A DNA stretch of 64,000 bases from assembly GCA_024235795.1 (NCBI GenBank), contig JACKLR010000003.1, positions 372,001-436,000 of the forward strand. Direction: 5' to 3'. Below the pieces are notes generated by a model. It saw nothing but the letters and a program-made list of their open reading frames with translations, did no database searches and was not told the origin of the DNA. The translations under genes were made by a program, and so were the position numbers. Shown here piece after piece: positions 9,068 to 17,625 of the stretch. The DNA is from Burkholderiales bacterium. GTDB lineage: Bacteria > Pseudomonadota > Gammaproteobacteria > Burkholderiales > Nitrosomonadaceae. Within the stretch, counting starts at the first letter, position 1, and each line of letters opens with the position of its first letter.

Positions 9068-11952
9068 TGGACCGCCTGCAGCAGCTCTACCAGTCGGGCA
9101 TGGACAAGTTTCTCGGCGAGGACATCACTTATATCAACCAGAACGACGTCAACAACGCCCTGCGTTTCATCCGCCAGAATCCGGACGCCACCCAGCGGGC
9201 GGTGTGGAACCTGTTCATTCAGCAGAAATTTTTCACCAACAACGATTTTTCCTTTATCGACGTCCACAACGAGCGGCTGTTTTACCAGAACGCCGATGTG
9301 CTGCTGAAACTTCTGCAAATGTGGCAGGACATCCGCCTGACCAACCCCAACGGCCATAACCAATTCTTAGGCGATATGTTCGAGGGCTTCCTCGACCAGG
9401 GCGTCAAGCAGAGCGAGGGACAATTCTTCACCCCCATGCCCATCTGCCGTTTCATTCTGATGAGCCTGCCACTGGAAAGCCTCGTGCGCGACAACCCCAC
9501 GCCGCCCATGGCCATCGACTACGCCTGCGGTGCGGGCCACTTCCTCACCGAACTGGCTTTGCAGCTTCAACCCCTGCTGGAGCAGCACAAACCCCAGGCT
9601 AACCCGGCTGAATACCATAAGTCCATGGTCGGCATCGAAAAGGAGTACCGGCTCTCCAAGGTGGCCAAGGTCTCCGCCTTCATGTACGGCCAGCAGGGTA
9701 TTCAGATCTGCTACGGCGACGGACTGGTGAATCGCCACGAAGCGTTTCCCGATATTCGCGATTGTCATTTCGATTTGCTCGTCGCCAATCCGCCCTACAG
9801 CGTGCGCGGTTTTCTCGAAACTTTGTCCGAAGAAGAACGCAAGGCCTATTCGCTCGCCGACACCATCAACGACGCCGAAACGGCCAACAGCATCGAAACC
9901 TTCTTTGTCGAGCGGGCCAAGCAGTTACTGAAAAGCGGCGGCGTGGCCGCCATCATCCTGCCGTCGTCGATCCTCTCCAACGGTGGCACCACCTACATCC
10001 GCGCCCGCGAAATCCTGTTGCAGTATTTCGATATCGTTGCCATCGCCGAATTCGGCAGCGGCACGTTTGGAAAAACCGGCACCAACACCGTCACTCTGTT
10101 TCTGCGACGTAAACCAATCCAACCGGATAGTGCCGAGCACTACCGCGAACGAGTAGAAGAATGGTTCAAGGGCTGCGCCACCAGCAAATGCAAGCAGGCG
10201 ATCTACAAAGACGGCCACCTGATCGAACAGTATTGCGCTCATATCAATGTGTCACTGGCCGACTACCAGAGCCTGCTGCGCGGTGAGACGGATGGCAGCT
10301 GGAAGCAGCAAACACATTTCCAGCCCTACCACGACAAATTCGACAAGAGTGCCGAATTGGCCAATTTGCGCAAGCAAAGGAAATTCAATGCCCTAAGCGA
10401 AACGGAGCAGACGGCGGAGATCGCCAAGCGCTATCTGGCTTATGTGCAAACCATTGAGCGCGACAAACTTTATCATTTCTGCCTCGCCTTGGATCAAACC
10501 AATCCAGTGCTGATTATCCGCAGTCCTTCAGGAACCAAAGAAATCAAGCAATTCCTCGGCTATGAATGGTCCAGCGCCAAGGGAAATGAAGGTATCAAGC
10601 TGATTGAGGACGCCGCTGGCCGCCACATCACCACTTTGTATGACGGGCCGGATCACGCCAACCCGATGCGCTTCACCCGCGCCAACCCGGCCAAACTGAA
10701 CAGTCACATTGCCGCGAATTTCGAGGGGACACTTGGAGCGATTCCGGACGAACTGAGTGAGATGGCCAACCCGGCGCGGTTGGTGGATATGTTGGATTTT
10801 TCAAGAACGGTATTTGAGAAACAGTTATCTCTTTCCGTCAGCAGTGTTTTTACTGTTACTTCAAAATGGCCGCTTGTGCGCCTTGATAGCATTGCTGAAA
10901 TACGGAAAGGAACGTCGGTTACGCAGAAAAATGCGATACCCGGAAAATATAAAGTCGTCGCTGGCGGGATGAATTTTGCTTACACGCATAACCAGTCGAA
11001 TCGGCCAGCCAATACCATTACAATCAGCGCGTCCGGCGCAAGCGCTGGCTTTGTAAACTTTTGGAAAGAAGAGATATTTGCCTCTGATTGCTCGACCGTA
11101 CGCGGTGCAGATGATGAGCACACCGAATATCTGTTCAATATTCTTAAATGTCGTCAAGACGAAATCCAAAGTCATGCCAAGGGTGCTGCACAACCACATG
11201 TATACCCGAAAGACATCGCTTCAATGCTTATTCCCAAGACTGATCCTGTTATGCAAACAAAGGCAGTAAAAGAATGGCGCGCAATCGAAACAGAGACAGA
11301 TAATTCGCAGAACTTGGTTGCTAACAACATAGCTCAGATAAATTCTCTTGCTGAATCCATTTACGCCTCCACCGCCCCCCGCATCGAAATCGCCAAGCTG
11401 AGCACCAACATCCAATACGGCCTGAACGAGAAAATGAACGAGGCCGGAATCGGCTACAAGATTTTTCGCATGAACGAGATCATTCAGGGGCGGATGGTGG
11501 ACAACGGCGCGATGAAGTGCGCCGACATCAGCGCCGAGGAGTTCGCCAAGTACCGACTCAACAAGGGCGATCTGCTTTTCATCCGCTCCAATGGAAGCCT
11601 CGAACATATTGGCAAAGTCGGTCTGTTCGACCTCGACGGGGATTACTGTTACGCATCTTATTTGGTAAGGATCGTCCCTAATTTGTCCAAAGCATTGCCA
11701 CAATACTTGGTCTACATCATGAACTCACCAACCTTCCGCAAGGGAATGGTTCAGCTCGCTGTAAAGTCTGGGGGTACCAACAACATCAATGCCACCAAAA
11801 TGCAAAACATCAAGGTGCCGGTACCTTCCCTGGCCGAGCAGCAGAAATTTGTCGCCAAAGTCGAGGCTCTGAAAAAACAGATCGCCGAGGCCCGAGCCGT
11901 CATCGATGCCGCTCCCGCCCGCAAAACGGCGGTGATGAAAGAGTATCTGTGA
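9067..11952 (+). CDS. N6-adenine methyltransferase with two target-recognition domains (M-S part of the split R-M-S protein)
   Basis: About 961 residues. An N-terminal helical segment is followed by the SAM-dependent N6-adenine methylase core: motif I reads DYACGAGHFL and motif IV reads VANPPYSV. The C-terminal third carries two HsdS-like target-recognition domains (SKWPLVRLDSIAEIRKG, and from GIGYKIFRMNEIIQGRM to LAEQQKFVAKVEALKKQIAE), each ending in the usual helical spacer. The frame is open upstream to the duplication at 9000-9015 (GTG 9040 also possible). ATG 9067 is chosen because it overlaps the upstream stop as TGATG, which permits coupled reinitiation. This stretch is visibly richer in GC than the flanking phosphate genes, which is consistent with transfer. 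Confidence 0.8.
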   Translation: MDRLQQLYQSGMDKFLGEDITYINQNDVNNALRFIRQNPDATQRAVWNLFIQQKFFTNNDFSFIDVHNERLFYQNADVLLKLLQMWQDIRLTNPNGHNQFLGDMFEGFLDQGVKQSEGQFFTPMPICRFILMSLPLESLVRDNPTPPMAIDYACGAGHFLTELALQLQPLLEQHKPQANPAEYHKSMVGIEKEYRLSKVAKVSAFMYGQQGIQICYGDGLVNRHEAFPDIRDCHFDLLVANPPYSVRGFLETLSEEERKAYSLADTINDAETANSIETFFVERAKQLLKSGGVAAIILPSSILSNGGTTYIRAREILLQYFDIVAIAEFGSGTFGKTGTNTVTLFLRRKPIQPDSAEHYRERVEEWFKGCATSKCKQAIYKDGHLIEQYCAHINVSLADYQSLLRGETDGSWKQQTHFQPYHDKFDKSAELANLRKQRKFNALSETEQTAEIAKRYLAYVQTIERDKLYHFCLALDQTNPVLIIRSPSGTKEIKQFLGYEWSSAKGNEGIKLIEDAAGRHITTLYDGPDHANPMRFTRANPAKLNSHIAANFEGTLGAIPDELSEMANPARLVDMLDFSRTVFEKQLSLSVSSVFTVTSKWPLVRLDSIAEIRKGTSVTQKNAIPGKYKVVAGGMNFAYTHNQSNRPANTITISASGASAGFVNFWKEEIFASDCSTVRGADDEHTEYLFNILKCRQDEIQSHAKGAAQPHVYPKDIASMLIPKTDPVMQTKAVKEWRAIETETDNSQNLVANNIAQINSLAESIYASTAPRIEIAKLSTNIQYGLNEKMNEAGIGYKIFRMNEIIQGRMVDNGAMKCADISAEEFAKYRLNKGDLLFIRSNGSLEHIGKVGLFDLDGDYCYASYLVRIVPNLSKALPQYLVYIMNSPTFRKGMVQLAVKSGGTNNINATKMQNIKVPVPSLAEQQKFVAKVEALKKQIAEARAVIDAAPARKTAVMKEYL

Positions 11953-11959
11953 GATCGAC

Positions 11960-12559
11960 ATGAGTGCGCAACAGAACGACAAAACCAAACCCACCTGCTG
12001 GATCATTGCTGGCCCCAATGGTGCGGGCAAAACTACGTTCGCTATGGAATACCTACCCAAGGAGACAGGTTGCATTCATTTCATCAATGCCGATCTGATC
12101 GCCGCCGGGCTTTCGCCGCTAGCCCCGGAGCGGGAGTTGCTGGCCGCCAGCCGACTCTTTCTGCGCGAGATAAAAGCGCGCATTACGGTTCGTGAAGATT
12201 TTGCCTTTGAAACAACGCTTGCGGGGCGAACTTATTTGCATTTAATTGAACGATTGCGACGGGACGGTTGGTGGGTAGCGCTGATTTATCTGGCGCTACC
12301 CAGCGTCGAAATGTCGAAATTGCGCGTGGCTGAACGGGTCGCCCACGGTGGGCATAATATCCCAACAGCGGACATCGAAAGGCGCTTTCTTCGCAGTCTG
12401 CGCCACCTGCTGAACGATTTTAGTTATCAGGTCGATGCGTGCACCTGTTTCATGAACGATGGGGAGCATCCGGTGCTGGTCTTCGAGCAATGCGGGGACA
12501 ACCGTGATATTCTGCATGAGAATTTTTATCAGCGTTTGCTTAAGGAGGCTAAACGATGA
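11960..12559 (+). CDS. Zeta-toxin-family P-loop kinase
   Basis: A 199-residue single-domain P-loop protein. Walker A is GPNGAGKTTFA. Downstream are FINADLIAAGLSPL and FAFETTLAGRTYL, which match the zeta-toxin/UDP-N-acetylglucosamine kinase family. Some members phosphorylate peptidoglycan precursors, and others have unrelated kinase roles. It starts 8 nt after the methyltransferase stop and overlaps the next small gene by 4 nt (ATGA), so all are probably co-transcribed. Toxicity is not shown by the sequence. Confidence 0.75.
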   Translation: MSAQQNDKTKPTCWIIAGPNGAGKTTFAMEYLPKETGCIHFINADLIAAGLSPLAPERELLAASRLFLREIKARITVREDFAFETTLAGRTYLHLIERLRRDGWWVALIYLALPSVEMSKLRVAERVAHGGHNIPTADIERRFLRSLRHLLNDFSYQVDACTCFMNDGEHPVLVFEQCGDNRDILHENFYQRLLKEAKR

Positions 12560-12741
12560 ACGTTAAACTAAAAACGACGCCATCCCCGCAAGGACAAAAG
12601 CAATTGGAAATACTTCGTCAGGCCGTCGGCAAGGCGCTGGAGAAAAAGCGGCGTCTGGGGCAATACACTGTAACATGGCAAGATGGCAAACCGGTGATCA
12701 AAGGCGAGGATGCGCCGGGTGCGAATGAAAACACTTTTTGA
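12556..12741 (+). CDS. Small partner protein of the zeta-like kinase, possible antitoxin
   Basis: A 61-residue, Lys/Gln-rich protein beginning MNVKLKTTPSPQGQKQLEIL. It overlaps the kinase gene by ATGA, which is typical for tightly coupled pairs. No known antitoxin family is evident. The middle is predicted helical (EILRQAVGKALEKKRRLG) and the tail is acidic. The antitoxin role rests only on size and position. Confidence 0.6.
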   Translation: MNVKLKTTPSPQGQKQLEILRQAVGKALEKKRRLGQYTVTWQDGKPVIKGEDAPGANENTF

Positions 12742-12885
12742 ATAGCGGGCTCATGGGCAAGGTCGCGCTGAAAGTTTGTAACCTGTTTTGGTCACAAACT
12801 ACAGATTTGGGAGCTTATGACTTTCTTTTCAATGAGGGAAAGGTATTTTGTAGAACATCTTTAAAATTCTGAATTCGTATTGCCT

Positions 12886-13460
12886 ATGTCAACTTTGAGT
12901 CGTAACAGCAATTCAACAGTATCACTTTACTCCATCTTCGAACAGAATCTGGGCGAATGGAAAAAAATCTATCCTGATATCCGGGAAATTGAAATTCCCG
13001 ATAAACATTTTCTTTACCGGTAGGGAGACCGGCGCACCGATTTCTTCTGGATCAAGGAAGGCATGGTCAAACCCTCGTGTCTTAGGCTGCAAGGCAATAC
13101 GCTGACACTGGCGTTACTCACGCGGGGAAACATAATCGGCCATCTGCAAAATGATACCGGCGGTCAGGCGCTGGGTAAGGTTATCTGTTTCCGGATCGGG
13201 CATGATGATTTCCGGCAACTCATCTTCAGCCAGGCGGATTTAGCTTGGCTGGTTTTCGAGTCGATGAATATCCGGTAGCGGCAGATCGAGCACAAACTGC
13301 ATTTGATTTTTTAATACGGGGCCGATCTGGTTGGCGCCAGCCGTTCCGTGGTCGCACAATTATGAACAATTTCAGAAACCGCGGCATGCTCGATTATACG
13401 CGTGATCAAATCTGCATTAATGACACTGCTTTTGCCAGCAATAATTTCCACTCAGGCTGA
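12886..13460 (+). pseudogene. Crp/Fnr-family transcription regulator pseudogene
   Basis: Translating from ATG 12886 gives a cyclic-nucleotide-binding-like domain (FFWIKEGMVKPS, LTLALLTRGNIIGHLQ). It is broken by in-frame TAG at 13021-13023, in the position of the Gln in the usual Q-G-D motif, and TAG at 13276-13278 (NIR*RQIEHKL). A TAA and a TGA follow, with a frame change. The helix-turn-helix end is recognisable in two frames (GASRSVVAQL, then RGMLDYTRDQICIND). Both first stops could come from CAG by C-to-T change. The gene is not functional as a regulator. Confidence 0.75.
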
Positions 13461-13558
13461 ATTTAATCCGGCAGTGTTTTCCGGATAACAGACATGAACT
13501 GGTACTGCTTACTAAAATGGCGGCGTTATCAACCAATCGCAAAATAAGGATCAATCTT

Positions 13559-13744
13559 ATGAAAATTATTTCGGCGCGCCATCAGGGTTATCTGGATTTT
13601 CTGACTGCCGGCATCTTTCTACTTGCGCCCACGTTACTGGGTTTAAGCCAGACGCTCACGATTCTGGTCTATGTTCTGGCCGGTGTTCATTTGATGGTTG
13701 CACTGGCATCGGACTTTCGCTTGCGACCAGCGTATTCATCATAA
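13559..13744 (+). CDS. Small two-helix membrane protein, possibly truncated
   Basis: 61 residues from ATG 13559 with AAGGA 9 nt upstream. It has two hydrophobic segments (LTAGIFLLAPTLLGL and LTILVYVLAGVHLMVALA). The pattern resembles the first half of SPW-like four-helix proteins, whose second half would begin where this ends in FRLRPAYSS. It may be a truncated copy. No function can be assigned. Confidence 0.5.
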   Translation: MKIISARHQGYLDFLTAGIFLLAPTLLGLSQTLTILVYVLAGVHLMVALASDFRLRPAYSS

Positions 13745-13788
13745 AGTCACTGAAATTTCATCTGACAGGCATAAAACCGAAACATTTG
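13744..13788 (+). promoter_or_regulatory. Possible Pho-box array upstream of the glycerophosphodiesterase
   Basis: Three 7-mers at 11-bp period (AAGTCAC, ATTTCAT, CAGGCAT) with spacers TGAA and CTGA each match CTGTMAY at 5/7. The expected -10 position, 10 nt on, holds CATTTG, which is poor. Spacing fits the other sites, but strength is doubtful. Confidence 0.38.
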
Positions 13789-13880
13789 TTCGCTAGCATT
13801 CTCTTCGCTACCGCTTCTCATCAAGCGTTTGCAGTTAATAGAACTATTAAAACTATTCAATAATTGACAGGAGAGCGCAA

Positions 13881-15191
13881 ATGAATCGCATTATTATGAT
13901 AGGCGCAGCTATTATCGTTTTAGTGTTATATGCAGTAAGCTGGGCCGACACAGGTGAAAGATCCAGACACGGACATAAATCCAGCAAAAGCCCAGGACAC
14001 GATATTCAATTAGGGCCGCGGCCTTTTTTTCTGGTTCAAGATATGGATCAAGGTCCGTTAAAAGAGAAACTTGAAAGTTGCGAGTTCGGTCCATTTAAAA
14101 AAACCGATTTCTCTATTGGTCACCGCGGCGCAGCGATGCAATTTCCGGAACATACGTTGCAGTCATATATGGCTGCAGCAAAAATGGGCGCCGGCATTAT
14201 TGAGTGTGATGTTACCTTCACGCAAGATAAGGAGCTGGTTTGCCGTCACTCGCAGTGTGATCTGCATACCACGACCAATATCCTTGAAACTGAGCTGGCC
14301 GATAAATGTTCAGTGCCGTTTCAGCCCGCTGTTTATAACGCTGAAGGAAATCTGGTTACACCTGCCAGCGCACAGTGCTGTACCAGCGACATAACACTTG
14401 CCGAATTCAAGTCCCTAAAAGGCAAAATGGATGCTTCCAACCCGCGTGCCACTACAGTGAGTGAATATATGAAGGGCACAGCCGACTGGAGAACGGATCT
14501 GTACGCGACCCGTGGCACATTACTGACGCACAGGGAAAGTATCGCGCTATTCAAAGAACTGGGTGTAAAAATGACGCCGGAACTGAAGTCGCCCAGTGTT
14601 CTCATGCCGTTCGATGGGTTCTCACAGGAAGATTACGCTCAGAAAATGATTGATGAATATAAAGAGGCTCGCGTGCCTGCTTCCAAAGTCTATGCGCAAT
14701 CGTTCAATATTGGCGATGTACTTTACTGGATTGCGAATGAGCCCGATTTTGGCAAGCAGGCGGTTTATCTCGATGGCCGTTATGACGATCCCGCTTTTGA
14801 CCATCGCAACCCTGCAACCTGGTCGCCAACAATGGAGCAACTGGTTGCCGATCAAGTGCAAATTATTGCACCACCCATGTGGATGCTGCTGGAAATTGAA
14901 GATGGCGAAATAAAACCTTCACGCTATGCCAAAGCAGCCAAGGACTCCGGGCTGGATATCATTACCTGGACATTTGAACGTGACGGCCCGTTAACCAACG
15001 GCGGTGGTTTTTATTTCCAAACGCTAAATGGCCAAAATCCCAACCCAATTGACCCTGATGCTGTCATCAACAACGACGGTGACATGTACCAGGCTTTGCA
15101 CGTACTGGCGCAAGATGTCGGCATTCTCGGTATTTTCTCGGACTGGCCGGCAACCGTTTCTTATTATGCCAATTGCATGAATCTTAAATAG
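13881..15191 (+). CDS. glpQ: Periplasmic glycerophosphodiester phosphodiesterase
   Basis: 436 residues. A signal peptide (MNRIIMIGAAIIVLVLYAVSWA) is followed by the GDPD barrel. IGHRGAAMQFPEHTLQSY supplies the catalytic His-Arg pair and metal-binding Glu, and IIECDVTFTQDKELVCRH has the second metal-ligand block and catalytic His. The enzyme hydrolyses glycerophosphodiesters left after deacylation of phospholipids, giving glycerol-3-phosphate and an alcohol. GGAGAG lies upstream of ATG 13881. It belongs with the phosphate-scavenging genes and is followed by a secreted metallophosphoesterase. The symbol is by family, since orthology to E. coli GlpQ is not established. Confidence 0.85.
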   Translation: MNRIIMIGAAIIVLVLYAVSWADTGERSRHGHKSSKSPGHDIQLGPRPFFLVQDMDQGPLKEKLESCEFGPFKKTDFSIGHRGAAMQFPEHTLQSYMAAAKMGAGIIECDVTFTQDKELVCRHSQCDLHTTTNILETELADKCSVPFQPAVYNAEGNLVTPASAQCCTSDITLAEFKSLKGKMDASNPRATTVSEYMKGTADWRTDLYATRGTLLTHRESIALFKELGVKMTPELKSPSVLMPFDGFSQEDYAQKMIDEYKEARVPASKVYAQSFNIGDVLYWIANEPDFGKQAVYLDGRYDDPAFDHRNPATWSPTMEQLVADQVQIIAPPMWMLLEIEDGEIKPSRYAKAAKDSGLDIITWTFERDGPLTNGGGFYFQTLNGQNPNPIDPDAVINNDGDMYQALHVLAQDVGILGIFSDWPATVSYYANCMNLK

Positions 15192-15278
15192 AACACGAAA
15201 TAAAAACAGTGGCAGGCTTTGAATGCCTGCCATGCAACGATTCTTTTTTTGACCAGGAATCTTTATTTGGAGATCAAC

Positions 15279-16370
15279 ATGCCAACAGCGCGTGAAAATT
15301 TTGGCCGTATAGTAGGCCTGCTTTTCTACCTTGCCATTGCATCAACTTTGTTTTCTTTTACGACTAATCTTTTTGCCAGTGACAAGCATAATCAGGGTAT
15401 TAAACATAACGCCAACGCCGTTTCGTTTGCCGTAATTGGCGACGGGCCTTATGGCGATGAGAAAGAGGCGGCGTTTGACCGCATGATTGATGCCATCAAC
15501 AAGGATCATGAGATCGAATTTGTAATTCATGTAGGTGATATCAAAAGTGGTGGAACAGAATGTACCGATGAACGCTTGCAACGCCGATTTGATCAACTGC
15601 AACAATTCCGCACGGCACTGGTTTATACGCCTGGAGACAACGAATGGACAGACTGTCATCGCGCCAACAATGGCGGCTGGAATCCATTGGAGCGATTAAC
15701 ATTTATTCGCCAGCTATTTTTTCCAAATCCTGGCATGACTACCGGCCAAAAACCACGCTCAGTATTATCACAATCCACCCTGCCTGGCTTTGAACCATTC
15801 GTTGAGAATGTGTTGTTTATGACTGGCCGCATTGTGGTTTCGACAATACATGTTGTCGGCAGTAACAACAACCTAAGGCCCTGGTCAGGAATTGATGCAT
15901 CCGACAGTGTTGCAAACCCGAGACAAGACCGAATTGCTGAATTCAACGAACGCAACGCCGCATCACTTGAATGGTTGGAAAGAACATTTGAATGGGCAAT
16001 GTCGCATAATGCTGCCGGAGTGTTGATTGCCATGCAAGCAGATCCAAACCTTCAGTTGCCTGCTGACGATCCGGAACGCGCAGGTTTTAATGCATTCCTG
16101 GAGAAATTATTTGCTCTTAGTCTGGAGTATGATCGCCCGGTCGTTCTTGCTCATGGTGATTCGCATGTCTTCCGGGTTGACCGGCCGAGGCTTTTACCCT
16201 GGTATGCGAATGCGGATGCTACCGGCCCGGACGATAATCCTCAGGTACCCAAGCTAACACGCATGGAGGTGTTTGGTGATTCAGAGCTCCACTGGGTTAA
16301 AGTAACCGTTGATCCACGTTCCCAGGAAGTCTTTAATTTCGCGCCGCAATTGGTCCCGGGCAATTTCTAA
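15279..16370 (+). CDS. Secreted calcineurin-like metallophosphoesterase
   Basis: 363 residues from ATG 15279, chosen over the upstream frame opening because GGAG lies just before it and a signal-type hydrophobic segment follows (IVGLLFYLAIASTLFSF). Metallophosphoesterase motifs are visible: AVIGDGPYGDE, FVIHVGDIKSGG, TPGDNEWTDCHR and LAHGDSHVF. The substrate is unknown. Its place behind the glycerophosphodiesterase and before a strong terminator suggests a shared transcript and a role in freeing phosphate in the periplasm. Confidence 0.8.
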   Translation: MPTARENFGRIVGLLFYLAIASTLFSFTTNLFASDKHNQGIKHNANAVSFAVIGDGPYGDEKEAAFDRMIDAINKDHEIEFVIHVGDIKSGGTECTDERLQRRFDQLQQFRTALVYTPGDNEWTDCHRANNGGWNPLERLTFIRQLFFPNPGMTTGQKPRSVLSQSTLPGFEPFVENVLFMTGRIVVSTIHVVGSNNNLRPWSGIDASDSVANPRQDRIAEFNERNAASLEWLERTFEWAMSHNAAGVLIAMQADPNLQLPADDPERAGFNAFLEKLFALSLEYDRPVVLAHGDSHVFRVDRPRLLPWYANADATGPDDNPQVPKLTRMEVFGDSELHWVKVTVDPRSQEVFNFAPQLVPGNF

Positions 16371-16440
16371 AATATGCTGGAATACTGTTTTTTAATAATA
16401 CTGTAACACTCGATCGTTAACATTCTACGTGGTGTCCCTG

Positions 16441-16488
16441 ATAAGGCAGCTTTATACAACTTCCCCGAATAAAGTTGCCTTATTTTTT
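16441..16488 (+). terminator. Rho-independent terminator after the metallophosphoesterase
   Basis: ATAAGGCAGCTTTAT (16441-16455) pairs with ATAAAGTTGCCTTAT (16469-16483), giving a 15-bp stem with one G-U and a 13-nt loop. A run of T follows at 16483-16488. It ends the glpQ-metallophosphoesterase transcript. Confidence 0.9.
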
Positions 16489-16706
16489 CCAGCAAAGCAC
16501 ATAACATTTTGTTTCGCCTGCAGTCAACATTAACTATTGACAAAAAATAGTATCAAATTTCTCTAATCCCTCCGCAATTTCCTGCCGTGAACCCTGTTCC
16601 CTGAAAATAAAATCAGCTACATCACTCCATAACTTACTTGACGATGATTAATCTCTAGCGACAACACATTGCAGCACATTTGCACTTATTTAAATTTTTA
16701 ATAAAA

Positions 16707-16762
16707 ATTTAATCAAAATTTCATAAATACTTCAAAGCAATTTAACAAAGCTTGTTTACTCT
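16707..16762 (+). promoter_or_regulatory. Possible Pho-box array upstream of plcP
   Basis: Four 7-mers at 11-bp period (ATTTAAT, ATTTCAT, ACTTCAA, ATTTAAC) match CTGTMAY at 5, 5, 3 and 5 of 7. Ten nt after the last is TACTCT, close to the TACTAT of the phytase-like promoter. The inferred leader is about 25 nt. The region is AT-rich, so chance matches are more likely here. Confidence 0.42.
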
Positions 16763-16793
16763 ACTCATTATTCTCCATACACCTCAATAAGAT

Positions 16794-17600
16794 ATGATGA
16801 ACAAGAATAAACCCCCTATGAAAGTCAGGAGCGTCTGGATTTCAGATGTCCATCTCGGATTCCGCGGTTGTCAGGCTGAAGCGCTGCTTCATTTTCTGCA
16901 TTCGGTTGAAACAGATTATCTGTTTCTGGTTGGCGATATCGTGGATTTCTGGTGTATTAAGAAAAATCCATACTGGCCGCAAGAACATACCAATGTGATC
17001 CGTTCGATTCTGGGTAAAGCCAAACACGGCACCAAAGTGATTTATATACCCGGTAATCATGATGAAGCCATACGTGATTGTGCAGGACATGTATTCGGCA
17101 ATCTTGAAATTCATCTGGATTATGTACACACCACCCAAGATGGCAAAAAACTGCTGATATTGCATGGCGATGAATTTGATGTTGTTGTAAAACATAGCCG
17201 CTTGATCGCAAAACTGGGCAATGTCGCCTATGACGTGTTGTTGTGGTTAAACCGTCATTTAAATGGCTTACGAAAACTTTTTGGCTATTCTTACTGGTCA
17301 CTGTCATCGTATCTGAAACTGAAAGTAAAAAATGCGGTCAGCTATATCAGCAGCTTTGAGGATGCATTAGCACGGCTTGCCAAAGAACGCGGTGTTGACG
17401 GCGTGGTTTGTGGGCATATCCATCATGCTGAAATCAGAGAAATCAATTCAATGCTGTACTGCAATGATGGCGACTGGGTGGAAAGTTGTACCACATTGCT
17501 TGAACATGCCGATGGGTCACTCGAACTGGTACATTGGGCTGAAAAATTCGAGCAATACAAAAACATAGAAGGCATGATCGCCGCAAAAAAAGCAGCATAG
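16794..17600 (+). CDS. plcP: PlcP-type phospholipase C / LpxH-like metallophosphoesterase
   Basis: 268 residues of the calcineurin-like superfamily: WISDVHLGFRGCQAE, FLVGDIVDFW, IPGNHDE, LILHGDEFD and VVCGHIHHAEI. The whole pattern, including YWPQEH, WSLSSYLKLKVKNAV and YCNDGDWVESC, fits the branch annotated as UDP-2,3-diacylglucosamine pyrophosphatase that contains Sinorhizobium PlcP. PlcP cleaves phosphatidylcholine and phosphatidylglycerol to diacylglycerol during phosphate starvation. LpxH activity in lipid A synthesis is the alternative, but the neighbours (patatin, PAP2, glycosyltransferase, diacylglycerol kinase) favour phospholipid turnover. ATG 16797 is an equally possible start. Confidence 0.75.
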   Translation: MMNKNKPPMKVRSVWISDVHLGFRGCQAEALLHFLHSVETDYLFLVGDIVDFWCIKKNPYWPQEHTNVIRSILGKAKHGTKVIYIPGNHDEAIRDCAGHVFGNLEIHLDYVHTTQDGKKLLILHGDEFDVVVKHSRLIAKLGNVAYDVLLWLNRHLNGLRKLFGYSYWSLSSYLKLKVKNAVSYISSFEDALARLAKERGVDGVVCGHIHHAEIREINSMLYCNDGDWVESCTTLLEHADGSLELVHWAEKFEQYKNIEGMIAAKKAA

Positions 17601-17625
17601 CCAGCATCAATATCAGGAGATTTCC

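Noticed and set aside
16794..17600. Calling the metallophosphoesterase LpxH
   Set aside because: The motif pattern and neighbours fit the PlcP branch better. LpxH activity is kept as an alternative in the entry.
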